From: Pelagibacterales bacterium SAG-MED20
Lineage (GTDB): Bacteria > Pseudomonadota > Alphaproteobacteria > Pelagibacterales > Pelagibacteraceae
Direction of reading: 5' to 3'
NCBI GenBank assembly: GCA_014653975.1
Contig: JACWDR010000001.1
Coordinates: 21,001-85,000, forward strand
DNA: 64,000 nucleotides
The notes beneath the pieces were generated by a model that had not been told where the DNA came from, did not search any database, and worked only from the letters and a program-made list of their open reading frames with translations. This document shows positions 18,642-27,836 of the stretch, piece after piece. Positions within the stretch are counted from its first letter, which is position 1. Each line of letters opens with the position of its first letter. A program made the position numbers and the translations under genes.

Positions 18642-19691
18642 TTATTTTTTAAAATTAATATTTAAGAACAACTTTTTTTTCATAAAAAAATACAAAACTA
18701 AATATATTACAATATTGGTTATTGTTACAAAAATTAAGATTTTTGTATTTGAATAAAGTTTATAAAAAGAAATAAATATTATTAAATTATAAATATTTAT
18801 TAAATTTGCAACAAGTGTGTTTATGTACTTATTATTAATTATTTTTTTTTTTATAAAATAATTATATATCATTTGGTGTAAGTGGTACTGATCTGCAACA
18901 TCTGCTTTATTATTTGAAAGAAGCCTTCTTATAATAGAAAATAAATTTTCAAAAGCTGGATACCATAAAAGAAAACAAATTAGATAAGGTGAGACTAGAC
19001 TGTTTTTTAATGAAAAATCTATAACAAAAAAAGATATAAAAAATGCAACTAAATATGATCCTGAATCTCCTAAGTAAATTTTTCCAAAAAAATTAAACGG
19101 AAATAAAACTATTAGAAAAATAAATAATAAATTTATGTTTGGGTTAATCAATAAATTAAAATCATAAGATAATAAAATTAAAAAAAAACATACCAAGGAA
19201 TAATATCCTATTACAAGGGTATTTAAACCATCCAAAAAATTACTTCCATTTATTAAAATTAAAACGCAAAAAATAGTAAATAGAATAGATATAATTTTAA
19301 AGTTCAATAAATAATTTAAAGTTTCTATTCTTAAATCTTTAATACCCAAATCAGTCAACACTATAAAACTAAGACATACAATAAATTGAAAAAATATTCT
19401 TTTTCCTGGGGACGACATTTTATTAGTATCTGATAAAAGGCCAGTAACCAAAATAAAAAAACTAAAAAGAATTAATAGAGATAAATCTTTAAAAAATAAG
19501 ATTGAGCATATATAGATAATAATTCCACCACACAATGAGGGTGACTTTAAATATTGTTCTTTTAGTTTTTTGTGTGCTGAATAAGATACTTGATCAATAA
19601 GTATATTATTTTTATTAAACACATAGATTATAAAAGAGGTTAATAGAAATGTTGTAAAGATTACGTAAAAAAAATTATCAAAATCAATCAT
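18642..19691 (-). CDS. WecA/MraY-like undecaprenyl-phosphate sugar-1-phosphate transferase
   Basis: This polyprenyl phosphate sugar-1-phosphate transferase would start the lipid-linked glycan on the cytoplasmic face. The 349 residues show about 10-11 membrane helices and the family's cytoplasmic motifs: GLLSDTNKMSSPGKR near residue 83, INGSNFLDGLNTL near 148 (the NxxNFxDG catalytic loop), YLGDSGSYLVAF near 207, and HLHQ near 270 (the histidine loop). The start overlaps the upstream GT2 stop. Which sugar phosphate it uses is not clear. Confidence 0.88.
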   Translation of the reverse strand: MIDFDNFFYVIFTTFLLTSFIIYVFNKNNILIDQVSYSAHKKLKEQYLKSPSLCGGIIIYICSILFFKDLSLLILFSFFILVTGLLSDTNKMSSPGKRIFFQFIVCLSFIVLTDLGIKDLRIETLNYLLNFKIISILFTIFCVLILINGSNFLDGLNTLVIGYYSLVCFFLILLSYDFNLLINPNINLLFIFLIVLFPFNFFGKIYLGDSGSYLVAFFISFFVIDFSLKNSLVSPYLICFLLWYPAFENLFSIIRRLLSNNKADVADQYHLHQMIYNYFIKKKIINNKYINTLVANLINIYNLIIFISFYKLYSNTKILIFVTITNIVIYLVLYFFMKKKLFLNINFKK

Positions 19692-20437
19692 AAATAACGT
19701 TTAATTATTGAATTAATACTTAAAAAAAAAATTAAAATTATGGAAAATAAAAAATTGATTTTTAAATACTTGTTATAAACTAAAAAAGCATCTTTAAGCT
19801 TTTGCATTACAGAGCTTGAAAGAGAATTATGCGTTTTTCTCCAAAAAACAAAGTTTTTATCAATCCCCATCATTTTAATATTTTTTTTTGATAATTTAAG
19901 CCACAATAAGTAGTCCTCTTTTGTTTTAAGATTAGGAAATTTTTCACTTTTTAATAGTTTAGAATTAATAATGACTGACGATAGAGCAATATCACATGAG
20001 AATAAAAGATCTCTAAATTTAATAATATTTGGAGATTTAATCTTTTTTAGCAGAATTCCCTTTTCGTCAATAATCGAGTAATTGCTATAAGAAAATTCTA
20101 AACAATTATTTTTCATAAATTTAATTTGTTTTTTAAGCTTATTTTTATCCCATACATCGTCAGAGTCTAAAAAAGACAAAAATTTTCCTTTAGATTTTTT
20201 TATTCCATAATTTCTAGAGATTCCTGCTCCCATATTTTTCTTATTAATTATAATATTTTTATTTTTAATTTTTTTTAAAGTTTTTTTTACAAATATTAGA
20301 TCTGATCTATTGCTATCATCATATATTAAAATAATTTCAAAATTTTTGTATGTTTGGTTTTTTATAGAGTCTATAGTTTTTTTAAAAAAAAGTTTTTTTT
20401 TATAATAAGGTATTATAATTGAAACAAGGTCGCTCAT
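19688..20437 (-). CDS. Family 2 glycosyltransferase
   Basis: A 249-residue GT-A enzyme: MSDLVSIIIPYYKKKLFFKK opening, FEIILIYDDSNRSD, and SFLDSDDVWDKNKL as the metal-binding motif near residue 90. The tail ends in one hydrophobic helix (about 225-245), suggesting membrane attachment. It overlaps the downstream WecA-like gene by four bases and follows a GT4 gene by eight, so it probably adds an early sugar to the lipid-linked primer. Confidence 0.85.
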   Translation of the reverse strand: MSDLVSIIIPYYKKKLFFKKTIDSIKNQTYKNFEIILIYDDSNRSDLIFVKKTLKKIKNKNIIINKKNMGAGISRNYGIKKSKGKFLSFLDSDDVWDKNKLKKQIKFMKNNCLEFSYSNYSIIDEKGILLKKIKSPNIIKFRDLLFSCDIALSSVIINSKLLKSEKFPNLKTKEDYLLWLKLSKKNIKMMGIDKNFVFWRKTHNSLSSSVMQKLKDAFLVYNKYLKINFLFSIILIFFLSINSIIKRYL

Positions 20438-20445
20438 AAATATAC

Positions 20446-21576
20446 TTAGAAAGATAATAACATTTTTAAAGCCTTATAATGGTTAAATAGAGTAAATCTT
20501 TTAATATACCTCAAATTATTAAGTAAAATTTTCTTATCTTTTTTTTTCTTTATCAATTTATCAAAATTTTCTAAAAAACTTTTAATGTTATTTGATTCAA
20601 ATAAAAAACCATTGTAATTATCTTTTATAATTTCCCTTGGTCCTGTCAAACAATTGCTTGAAAAGACTGTTTTTCTACAAAATGCTGACTCAATTATTAC
20701 AAAACCTGGATCTTCCCACAAAGAAGAAAGGATAAAGGCTTCCGCATTTTTAATTAGGGGAAAGATATTTTTTACATAATCAATTAAAAAAATATTTTTT
20801 TCAAGATTGTTTTTAATAATAAATTCTTTTATTTTTTTTTTGTCTTCTCCTTCTCCGGCTATCAATAATTTGTAATCTGGATATTTGTCTAAAACCTCAT
20901 GAAAAGCTCTGCATAAAAAAATAAAATTTTTTTGTTTTGTTAGTCTTCCTGCTGCTAAAAAATAGTTTTTAAATTCAAGGTCACTTTTCTCATTTATTTT
21001 TTTTTTTATTTCAATAACTTCTATGACGGGGTCATATAATATTTTTATTTTTTCTGCTTCTACTATATTCAAACTTTTAATATATTCATAAGTAGATTCT
21101 GTTGGACATGTAATTAAATGAAATTTTTTAAGTGTTATTTTCCATAATATTTTTCTAAAAATATTCAATTTAGGAAGACCTGATATTCTAAGAATAAATT
21201 TAGTTTTAAATTTAAAAAGTAGTAATAGTATCATTGGTAGGGAGGTTATCAATTGAACTATTAAAAAATCAGGTTTTTCATTCATTATTAATTTTTTTAA
21301 AGGAAAAAATGATAAAATAAAAATTATAATAAACGAAAATCTACTTTTGATTTTTCCATACTTTGGAAGATAATCAATAAAAAATTTTCCAAAAAAATTA
21401 ATTGTTCTGATCTGATTATTTTTTAATTCTTTTTCATAAATATTAAATTCTCCAAAAAAATTTATTATTGAACAGGAATTTTTTTTAGAAAATTTCTGAA
21501 GTGAGTGAGCCGAATTAATTACTGCTCTTGGGGTAGCTATAGGGGTTAAAAAAGGCGACCAATAAAAACATTTCAT
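20446..21576 (-). CDS. Family 4 glycosyltransferase
   Basis: GT-B fold, 376 residues. The C-terminal donor domain has the ex7e-type motif in LWEDPGFVIIESAFCRK (about residue 285) and TGPREIIKDNYNG after it. The N-terminal half contains a hydrophobic patch (about 80-115) that probably contacts the membrane. It is the first gene of the large leftward unit; the divergent intergenic region 21577-21688 must contain its promoter. Confidence 0.85.
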   Translation of the reverse strand: MKCFYWSPFLTPIATPRAVINSAHSLQKFSKKNSCSIINFFGEFNIYEKELKNNQIRTINFFGKFFIDYLPKYGKIKSRFSFIIIFILSFFPLKKLIMNEKPDFLIVQLITSLPMILLLLFKFKTKFILRISGLPKLNIFRKILWKITLKKFHLITCPTESTYEYIKSLNIVEAEKIKILYDPVIEVIEIKKKINEKSDLEFKNYFLAAGRLTKQKNFIFLCRAFHEVLDKYPDYKLLIAGEGEDKKKIKEFIIKNNLEKNIFLIDYVKNIFPLIKNAEAFILSSLWEDPGFVIIESAFCRKTVFSSNCLTGPREIIKDNYNGFLFESNNIKSFLENFDKLIKKKKDKKILLNNLRYIKRFTLFNHYKALKMLLSF

Positions 21577-21688
21577 CTTAATTTCAATTTTTTCATTTTT
21601 TTTTCATTTTTATCTTTTAAAATATATTTTTAACAATATATCTCATATAATATTTTATATAATTATAATTATAAAAATTATCTAAACT
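21577..21688. promoter_or_regulatory. Divergent intergenic region
   Basis: These 112 bases separate two diverging gene runs and are nearly pure A/T. TATAAT-like hexamers occur several times, but I cannot pick a reliable promoter pair in such sequence. Both the leftward run from 21576 and the rightward run from 21689 must start here. Confidence 0.4.
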
Positions 21689-22324
21689 ATGAGTGATGAA
21701 TATAAATATAAATTAGACCATTTTTTGTTTCCATTAATCACTAATATACCTAAACCTAAAATTTTAGAATTAGGCGTTCAAAATGGAACATCTACCCATA
21801 AATTTTTAGAAATATGTAATAAAAATGATGGTTATCTATACTCAGTGGATGTTGATGATTGCAGCAAAGTCTCTAATGATTCTAGATGGTTATTTATGAA
21901 TACTCGAGATGATAACTTTGAATATATAAAAAAAAAAATACCACAAAAGCTTGATATAATCTACTTAGATTCATTACATGAAGCAAATCATGTAAATAAA
22001 ATTTTTTACTCATATTATGAAATGCTTAATGTTGGAGGATATTTTTTTATAGATGACATCTCTCACCTTCCTTACTTAAAAGAAAATGAAAGAAATAATT
22101 TCTATTGTGAAATTAATAACAAGGAAACCTTTGAAGAAATAATAGGAATATTTAATAATAACCATAATTTATTTGAATTAAATTTTTCTTTTAAATCTTC
22201 AGGTTTGGCAATTATAAAAAAAACAAGTCCTGAACCTTTGAAAAAAAAAATGAATATTAAATCTAGAGAAAAATCTCTTAAGAATATTCTTAGACTAATA
22301 TGGAAAAAAATAAAAAAAGATTAA
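21689..22324 (+). CDS. Class I SAM-dependent methyltransferase
   Basis: A 211-residue protein with KILELGVQNGTSTHKFL (SAM loop, about residue 24), LYSVDVDDCSK, and DIIYLDSLHEANHV (about 89-102), followed by GGYFFIDDIS. This layout matches the Methyltransf_24/cephalosporin-hydroxylase-like group. It begins the rightward run and its end overlaps the next gene by 25 bases. The substrate is presumably a sugar but is unknown. Confidence 0.78.
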   Translation: MSDEYKYKLDHFLFPLITNIPKPKILELGVQNGTSTHKFLEICNKNDGYLYSVDVDDCSKVSNDSRWLFMNTRDDNFEYIKKKIPQKLDIIYLDSLHEANHVNKIFYSYYEMLNVGGYFFIDDISHLPYLKENERNNFYCEINNKETFEEIIGIFNNNHNLFELNFSFKSSGLAIIKKTSPEPLKKKMNIKSREKSLKNILRLIWKKIKKD

Positions 22325-23406
22325 TTATTTTTATGCCTTCGATGGATGGCGGTGGGGTTGAAAAAAATTTGATTATAGTATCAAATTTTTTGTCAAAATA
22401 TATTAAACAATTAACTTTAATAACTTTTGATGACAGTTTTAATAAAAAATTTTCAAAAAAAATCAATATTATAAATTATAAGCAAAAGACAAATAAAAAT
22501 TTTAGTAAATATTTTAAATATTTGGTCTGTTTATTCATTTTAACAAAAGAAATAATCCAAAATAGAAAAACATCAGTATTTTCTTTCCAGGCAAATATAT
22601 ATTGTTTGATATTAAGCCAAATTTTACAATTTAAAGTAATAATAAGGTCCAATTCTGCTCCTCAGGGATGGACAAAAAATTTTTTAAAAAAAATGATTTT
22701 TAAAACTTTTTTCAAATTTGCGGAAACAATTATAGTTAATAGTAAAGATTTTAAAAAAGAACTAGATAAAGAATATAATATTAAAAGTGTTGTAATTTAT
22801 AACCCACTAAATGTTAAAGAGATAGAGAAAAAGTCTCAAGAAAAAGTTAATATTAATTTATTTAAAAACCAAAATACTTTAAAAATTATTAATATTGCAA
22901 GATTTACAGATCAAAAAGATCATCTCACTTTATTAAAAGCTTTTAAAAAAATTTCAAAAAAATTAAAAGCAAAACTTTTAATCATGGGATATGGTGCAAA
23001 TAAAAAAAAAATAAACAATTTTATTGAAACTAATGATTTAAAAAAAATAGTTAAAGTAATTCCTTTTCAAACCAACCCTTATAAATTTTTAAAAAAATCT
23101 GACTTGTTCATATTAACTTCGATCTATGAAGGTCTTCCCAATGTATTACTTGAGGCAATGGTGTTAAAAAAATTTATCATTTCCTCCAATTGTCCAACTG
23201 GGCCAAAAGAAATTTTGCAAAATGGAAAGTTAGGTATGTTATTTAAAGTTAAAAATTACAAACATTTAGAGACTAAAATTATTGATTTTAATAATAATAA
23301 AAAATTTTATAAAAAAAAATTAGTTCCAGCGTATATGAGTTTAGAAAGATTTGATTTTTCAAAAAACTGTAACAAATACTTAGCAGTTATTAACAAGATT
23401 TTATGA
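22300..23406 (+). CDS. Family 4 glycosyltransferase
   Basis: A 368-residue GT-B enzyme. The N-terminus has MPSMDGGGVEKNLIIVSNFL, the usual acceptor-side glycine loop, and the C-terminal donor domain has IYEGLPNVLLEAMVLKK and NCPTGPKEIL (about residues 275-308). It overlaps both neighbours (25 bases with the methyltransferase, four with the next GT4), so the three are a tightly coupled unit. Confidence 0.87.
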   Translation: MEKNKKRLIIFMPSMDGGGVEKNLIIVSNFLSKYIKQLTLITFDDSFNKKFSKKINIINYKQKTNKNFSKYFKYLVCLFILTKEIIQNRKTSVFSFQANIYCLILSQILQFKVIIRSNSAPQGWTKNFLKKMIFKTFFKFAETIIVNSKDFKKELDKEYNIKSVVIYNPLNVKEIEKKSQEKVNINLFKNQNTLKIINIARFTDQKDHLTLLKAFKKISKKLKAKLLIMGYGANKKKINNFIETNDLKKIVKVIPFQTNPYKFLKKSDLFILTSIYEGLPNVLLEAMVLKKFIISSNCPTGPKEILQNGKLGMLFKVKNYKHLETKIIDFNNNKKFYKKKLVPAYMSLERFDFSKNCNKYLAVINKIL

Positions 23407-24500
23407 AAATCGCTTTTGATTATTCAATTTTTATGATTCAAAAATATGGTGGTATTTCAAGATATTTTATGGAACTTTCTAAGGCACTTAGCCAAGATAT
23501 TAATTGTAAAATTATTGCACCAATATCTATAAATGGTCACCTGAATGAGGTTAACCAAAATTTATTTAATCTAAAAAAACTTAGTAAAATTCCTCCATAC
23601 AGTACTAAATTAATTACTTACTCAAATTTCATAACAAGTTCTATTTATATGAATTTGTGGAAGCCAGACATTATTCACAAAACATACTTCAATGACCATC
23701 ATTACAAATCAATAAAAGCTAAGAAAATTTTAAATGTATGGGATCTTAGTCATGAGATTTATCCAGAACTATACAGCAAAAATAAAAATTGGAGACCAAA
23801 AAAAAAATCTCTTGAGCTTGCTGACCACGTAATATGTTCCTCACATAAAACCAAAAATGATTTGGAGAAATATTATAATTTTGATTTAAATAAAACCTCT
23901 GTTGTTTATCAAGGTGTTAACCAATCTATTAATCCAAAAAATGTCAATTATGATAAAAAAAAATATCTTTTGTATGTTGGTAGTAGACTAAAATATAAAA
24001 ATTTTGAAAACCTACTTAGAGCATTATCAATTAACAAACAAATACTTGATGATTTTCAACTTATATGTTTTGGAGAAGAAAAGATTAACCAGCTAGAAAA
24101 GGATTTAATTAAAAGTCTAGGCCTAAATGAAAAAAATATTTTATTCACTTCAGGAAACGATCAAAAACTTCATGAACATTATTTAAATGCAACTGCATTA
24201 ATATATCCATCTAAAAATGAAGGTTTTGGTTTTCCACCTTTAGAAGCAATGAGTTTTGGTTGTCCTGTAATCTCAAGCAATAACACTGCAATATTGGAGG
24301 CTACTAATTTGCCAGAATATAGTTTTGACCCTGAGTTACCTAAAGATATTGCATTAAAAATAGAAAATATAATATATTCAAAATCTAATATTAATTTTTT
24401 AATTAGTCACGGTCTAGAAAGAATTAAAGAATTATCTTGGAAAAAAACATCTCAGGATGCTTTAAATGTTTATAAAAAAATATTAAATAAATTATATTAA
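23403..24500 (+). CDS. Family 4 glycosyltransferase
   Basis: A 365-residue GT-B enzyme. The opening MKIAFDYSIFMIQKYGGISR and RYFMELSKAL are typical of mannosyl- and related GT4 transferases; the donor domain has YVGSRLKYKNFENLL and SKNEGFGFPPLEAMSFGCP (about 270-288). Its stop region overlaps tail to tail with the cupin gene on the other strand by nine bases. Confidence 0.87.
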   Translation: MKIAFDYSIFMIQKYGGISRYFMELSKALSQDINCKIIAPISINGHLNEVNQNLFNLKKLSKIPPYSTKLITYSNFITSSIYMNLWKPDIIHKTYFNDHHYKSIKAKKILNVWDLSHEIYPELYSKNKNWRPKKKSLELADHVICSSHKTKNDLEKYYNFDLNKTSVVYQGVNQSINPKNVNYDKKKYLLYVGSRLKYKNFENLLRALSINKQILDDFQLICFGEEKINQLEKDLIKSLGLNEKNILFTSGNDQKLHEHYLNATALIYPSKNEGFGFPPLEAMSFGCPVISSNNTAILEATNLPEYSFDPELPKDIALKIENIIYSKSNINFLISHGLERIKELSWKKTSQDALNVYKKILNKLY

Positions 24501-24881
24501 TTTTTTTTCTAATCTAAATGTATCTTTCTCATAATTTTTTCCACCTCTCATACCATCAGCAAATGCCAATAAATTACTTGAACTTATAGCTTTAAATGCA
24601 TGTGCATGAAAAGGTTTATGAGTTACTAGAGAGTTTGCTTTTAGTACCTGTTTTTTTGGTTTTCCAATTAATTTTCCATTTTTATTTACTCTACAAGAAT
24701 GGAATATCAATTTTCCAGAAATTAAAAAAGAATATTGAGTACTTTTTTTATGAAAATGATTTCCACGAATGGCATTTTTATTGAATGTTACGAGTGTGCA
24801 ATGATCTTTCGGTTTATTAATAAATATATCAATAATTGAACCTCTTTTATCTTTAAAATTATTTTTTAGTATTTTCTTCAT
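24492..24881 (-). CDS. Cupin/WxcM-like sugar isomerase or epimerase family protein
   Basis: A 129-residue single-domain cupin: RGNHFHKKSTQYSFLISGKL (about 38-57) carries the cupin histidines and HKPFHAHAFKAI (about 87-98) carries the second set. This resembles WxcM C-terminal and FdtA-type domains acting on dTDP-keto sugars. It follows the methyltransferase gene with a four-base overlap. Which keto-sugar is isomerised, if any, cannot be told. Confidence 0.7.
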   Translation of the reverse strand: MKKILKNNFKDKRGSIIDIFINKPKDHCTLVTFNKNAIRGNHFHKKSTQYSFLISGKLIFHSCRVNKNGKLIGKPKKQVLKANSLVTHKPFHAHAFKAISSSNLLAFADGMRGGKNYEKDTFRLEKKLI

Positions 24882-26068
24882 TTTTTTTTATTAATTATTT
24901 TTGCTATTGAAGTATACATAATTTTTCTTTTTTTAAAAAATTTATTAATTAAATGATTGCTAATATTCCAGGGTAAAATTAATGCAGCTTTTATTTTTAA
25001 CTTTTTATCTTCTTGTATTATCTTAATTCCTGACATTGGTGTAAATTTATTAATTTTAAATTTTGATTTGTCTAAAATGAATTTTATGTCTTTATCTGTA
25101 AACCTACAGCAGTTTAATAATGTATTACCTTTAGTTGCTGCACCTACACCATAAACAGAATTTTTTTCTTTTAAATTTTTTTTAACAAATAATTGAATTT
25201 CTTTTATAATATTAGTAATTTCTTTCTTAAAGTTTTTAAAATCATTAAGCTTAACATAAGTAAACTTTTTAATACTTTTGTTTTTTTGATTACTTTTTTT
25301 AGCAAAAACTCTTAAAGAGCCTGCCATATATTTGATCTTTTCAAGTTTAATTATTTTAAAGTTTTTCTTGCTTAGAATTTTATTAATAGATTTTTCAGAA
25401 TAATAGTGTCTATGTTCATGATAAATTGTATCAAAACCAACTTTTTCAACCAAGGATTTTAAATCTGGAACTTCAAGTATGAGCGTTCCCTTATCTTTTA
25501 AAAGATATTTAGCAGCATCTAAAAAATTTAGATTATCATCGACATGGTTAAATACATTCGCTCCATAAATTATATCTGCTGTACCATATAATTTCTTAAT
25601 TTTTTTTGAAGATTTAAAATTAAAATAATCAATCAGGGTATTTATTTTCTTTTTTTTAGCCAGTAATGAAATATTTTTTGATGGATCTACTCCTAAAACT
25701 TTTGCTTTAGATATTTTTTGGATCTCATTTAAAAAAGTTCCATCATTACTACCTGCTTCTACAACTAAACTATTTTTATCAACTTTAAATCGATGAAATA
25801 TATAATTTGCAATTTTTTTAAAATGTAATCTTGAAACTGGAGAATTATCTGATGTATATGAATAATCATACTTTTCATATCTTTGAAAACTTGGAACAGG
25901 AAAAACAGATGTAAGATGAGAACAGTTACAATATCCAACTACTAAAGGATATTTTTTTAATTTAATCGCTTGTGATTTTGTTTTTAAAAATGTGTCAGCA
26001 CAAGGATGATTACCTAATGATAATTTATTAACAAATTTCTTATTACAAATATTACATTTTTTTTTCAT
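24878..26068 (-). CDS. Sugar C-methyltransferase-like protein (zinc-binding N-terminus)
   Basis: The 396-residue protein has three parts: an N-terminal zinc-binding module with CNICNKKF and GYCNCSH (residues 4-53), a SAM-binding middle with VVEAGSNDGTFLNEI (about 100) and IYGANVFNHVDD, and a C-terminal domain with VYGVGAATKGNTLLNCCRF (about 305). This is the layout of TylC3/NovU-type enzymes that C-methylate NDP-4-keto-deoxysugars, and the YHEHRHYYS segment corresponds to their active-site histidine region. It is followed by a cupin, a pairing that fits branched deoxysugar synthesis. Confidence 0.83.
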   Translation of the reverse strand: MKKKCNICNKKFVNKLSLGNHPCADTFLKTKSQAIKLKKYPLVVGYCNCSHLTSVFPVPSFQRYEKYDYSYTSDNSPVSRLHFKKIANYIFHRFKVDKNSLVVEAGSNDGTFLNEIQKISKAKVLGVDPSKNISLLAKKKKINTLIDYFNFKSSKKIKKLYGTADIIYGANVFNHVDDNLNFLDAAKYLLKDKGTLILEVPDLKSLVEKVGFDTIYHEHRHYYSEKSINKILSKKNFKIIKLEKIKYMAGSLRVFAKKSNQKNKSIKKFTYVKLNDFKNFKKEITNIIKEIQLFVKKNLKEKNSVYGVGAATKGNTLLNCCRFTDKDIKFILDKSKFKINKFTPMSGIKIIQEDKKLKIKAALILPWNISNHLINKFFKKRKIMYTSIAKIINKKK

Positions 26069-26873
26069 TCAAGCTTTTTCTTAAATATTTTTTTAAAATA
26101 GTTAATGACTTTTTGTTGTAAAAAATAGTATTTTTTTTCAATTTGACTTTACTTATATTGGCTTTTTTTGATTTAAAAACAGATTTAAAATAAAAATTAT
26201 TAATTTTCACATAATAGTGATTGAATAAATCTATAATTTGAGAGACTTTAATTAAATCTTTGTTACCATAATCTTTTATAAAACTTTTAGCCTTTAAGGA
26301 CTCTTTGTATAAGACTTTTACAAAATGACTGACATCAGCATACCCTCTTTTATCAGATAAGTTGCCTGCAAAAGTACTCGCATATTTTTTTTTTAAAAAC
26401 ATTTCTTTAAACAGTTGGTTATGAAAGTGATCAGAATTAACGTATTTTTCTCCTATTAAGTTGAAAGGTCTCCATATTTGATAATCTTTAAATAAATCTT
26501 TATTTTTAAAAATAAACTTTTCACATTTTAGCTTTATGGATCCTATCATGTGGTTTTTTTCGTAATAAACACTTGATGATGAAATATAAATAATCTTATT
26601 AATTTTGATATTTAAAACAACTTTTTTTATCCACTCGAGTTCGTTTTTAAATTCATTTTTCATAAAATTTTTTCTTAAGATTCTAGGGCTTGAGAAAAAA
26701 TAGCAATTGTTAACGTTCTTTAATGGAAATTTTTCTATGTTGGTGTTTAAATTAAACTTTTTAAATTTTTTATTATCTTTACTAAAAAAAATAAAGTTTT
26801 TATCATTCTTTAATAATTGATAAAATGCGGATCCGACTAATCCTGATGAGCCAAAAACTATATTTTTTTTCAA
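26052..26873 (-). CDS. NAD-dependent epimerase/dehydratase-like protein with altered active site
   Basis: A 273-residue SDR-fold protein with FGSSGLVGSAFY as a nucleotide-binding loop (residues 7-18) and YISSSSVYYEK for the serine region. At the position of the catalytic Tyr-x-x-x-Lys it reads IGSIK, with Ile110 where tyrosine is expected and Lys114 retained. It may therefore be a non-catalytic relative or use another residue. The gene overlaps the methyltransferase gene by 17 bases and follows the 4-epimerase-like gene by nine. Confidence 0.72.
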   Translation of the reverse strand: MKKNIVFGSSGLVGSAFYQLLKNDKNFIFFSKDNKKFKKFNLNTNIEKFPLKNVNNCYFFSSPRILRKNFMKNEFKNELEWIKKVVLNIKINKIIYISSSSVYYEKNHMIGSIKLKCEKFIFKNKDLFKDYQIWRPFNLIGEKYVNSDHFHNQLFKEMFLKKKYASTFAGNLSDKRGYADVSHFVKVLYKESLKAKSFIKDYGNKDLIKVSQIIDLFNHYYVKINNFYFKSVFKSKKANISKVKLKKNTIFYNKKSLTILKKYLRKSLNEKKM

Positions 26874-26882
26874 TTAATCACC

Positions 26883-27836
26883 TTAAAGTTTGTAGATCTT
26901 ATTTTTTTTATACCAATCAAATGTTTTATAAAAAGTATCATAAAAATTTGAGTACTTTATTTTTGAAATATTTTTATTTAATTTTCTGTTACTACCGTGT
27001 GTTTTAAGAATATCTGCTTTATGTATTTTGGTTAGTTTTACTTTCACAGGGTACCTTTTATTAAAATTTTTTACAATATCATAAATATTTACAGGGTTAT
27101 TAGAGCATATATTAAAAATTTCATGTTTTTTAAATTTTTTTTTTATCAATTTACCTACTGCCTTAACCACATCTCCTATATACGTAAAATCTCTTAAGTG
27201 ATTCCCATAATTGTTTAAATGAAAAATTTTATTAGTCATGTGAGATTTAAACAGTTTCATCATAAACATATCTGGTCTGCCCCACTCACCATAGACAGTA
27301 AAAAATCTTAATCCAACAAATGATGTTAGTCCAAATTTTTGCTGCATTTCTGCAATTTTTTCATTTAATTTTTTACTTACAGCATATATATTTTTTGGAT
27401 TTAAATTTTCACTTTCTTTAAGAGGAAAATTATTATTTTCACCATAAACTGAACTTGAGGAAGCATAAATAAACTTTTTTATGTTATTATCTTTCGCTAC
27501 TTCTATTAAATTCAAAAACCCAAGTATATTAACGTTAATATATTTTAATGGTTTTTCAAAAGAATGTCTTACCCCAGCTTGTGCTGCCAAATTTATTATA
27601 GTATCTATCTTTTTTCTTTTAAAAAAATGTTTAAGCTTCTTTTTATTTTTAATATCAATTTTATTAAAAATAAAATTTTTACTTTTATTTAAAATTTTTA
27701 ATCTCTTTTTTTTTAAAGGTATCGAATAATATTCATCAAAATTATCTATTCCAAAAACTTTATGATTATTTTTTAATAGGTAGTTGGACAAACTAAATCC
27801 AATAAAACCTGCTGCTCCAGTAACTAAAATTCTCAT
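26883..27836 (-). CDS. UDP-glucuronate 4-epimerase-like protein
   Basis: A 317-residue extended SDR with TGAAGFIGFSLSNYLL at residues 6-21, AAQAGVRHSFEKP near 86, ASSSSVYGEN, and YAVSK as the catalytic pair near residue 152. LRFFTVYGEWGRPDMFMMKLF and the overall layout match GlcA 4-epimerases (MenG/Cap1J type) more closely than GalE. It starts inside the stop region of the upstream GT2 gene (overlap of four bases). Confidence 0.83.
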   Translation of the reverse strand: MRILVTGAAGFIGFSLSNYLLKNNHKVFGIDNFDEYYSIPLKKKRLKILNKSKNFIFNKIDIKNKKKLKHFFKRKKIDTIINLAAQAGVRHSFEKPLKYINVNILGFLNLIEVAKDNNIKKFIYASSSSVYGENNNFPLKESENLNPKNIYAVSKKLNEKIAEMQQKFGLTSFVGLRFFTVYGEWGRPDMFMMKLFKSHMTNKIFHLNNYGNHLRDFTYIGDVVKAVGKLIKKKFKKHEIFNICSNNPVNIYDIVKNFNKRYPVKVKLTKIHKADILKTHGSNRKLNKNISKIKYSNFYDTFYKTFDWYKKNKIYKL

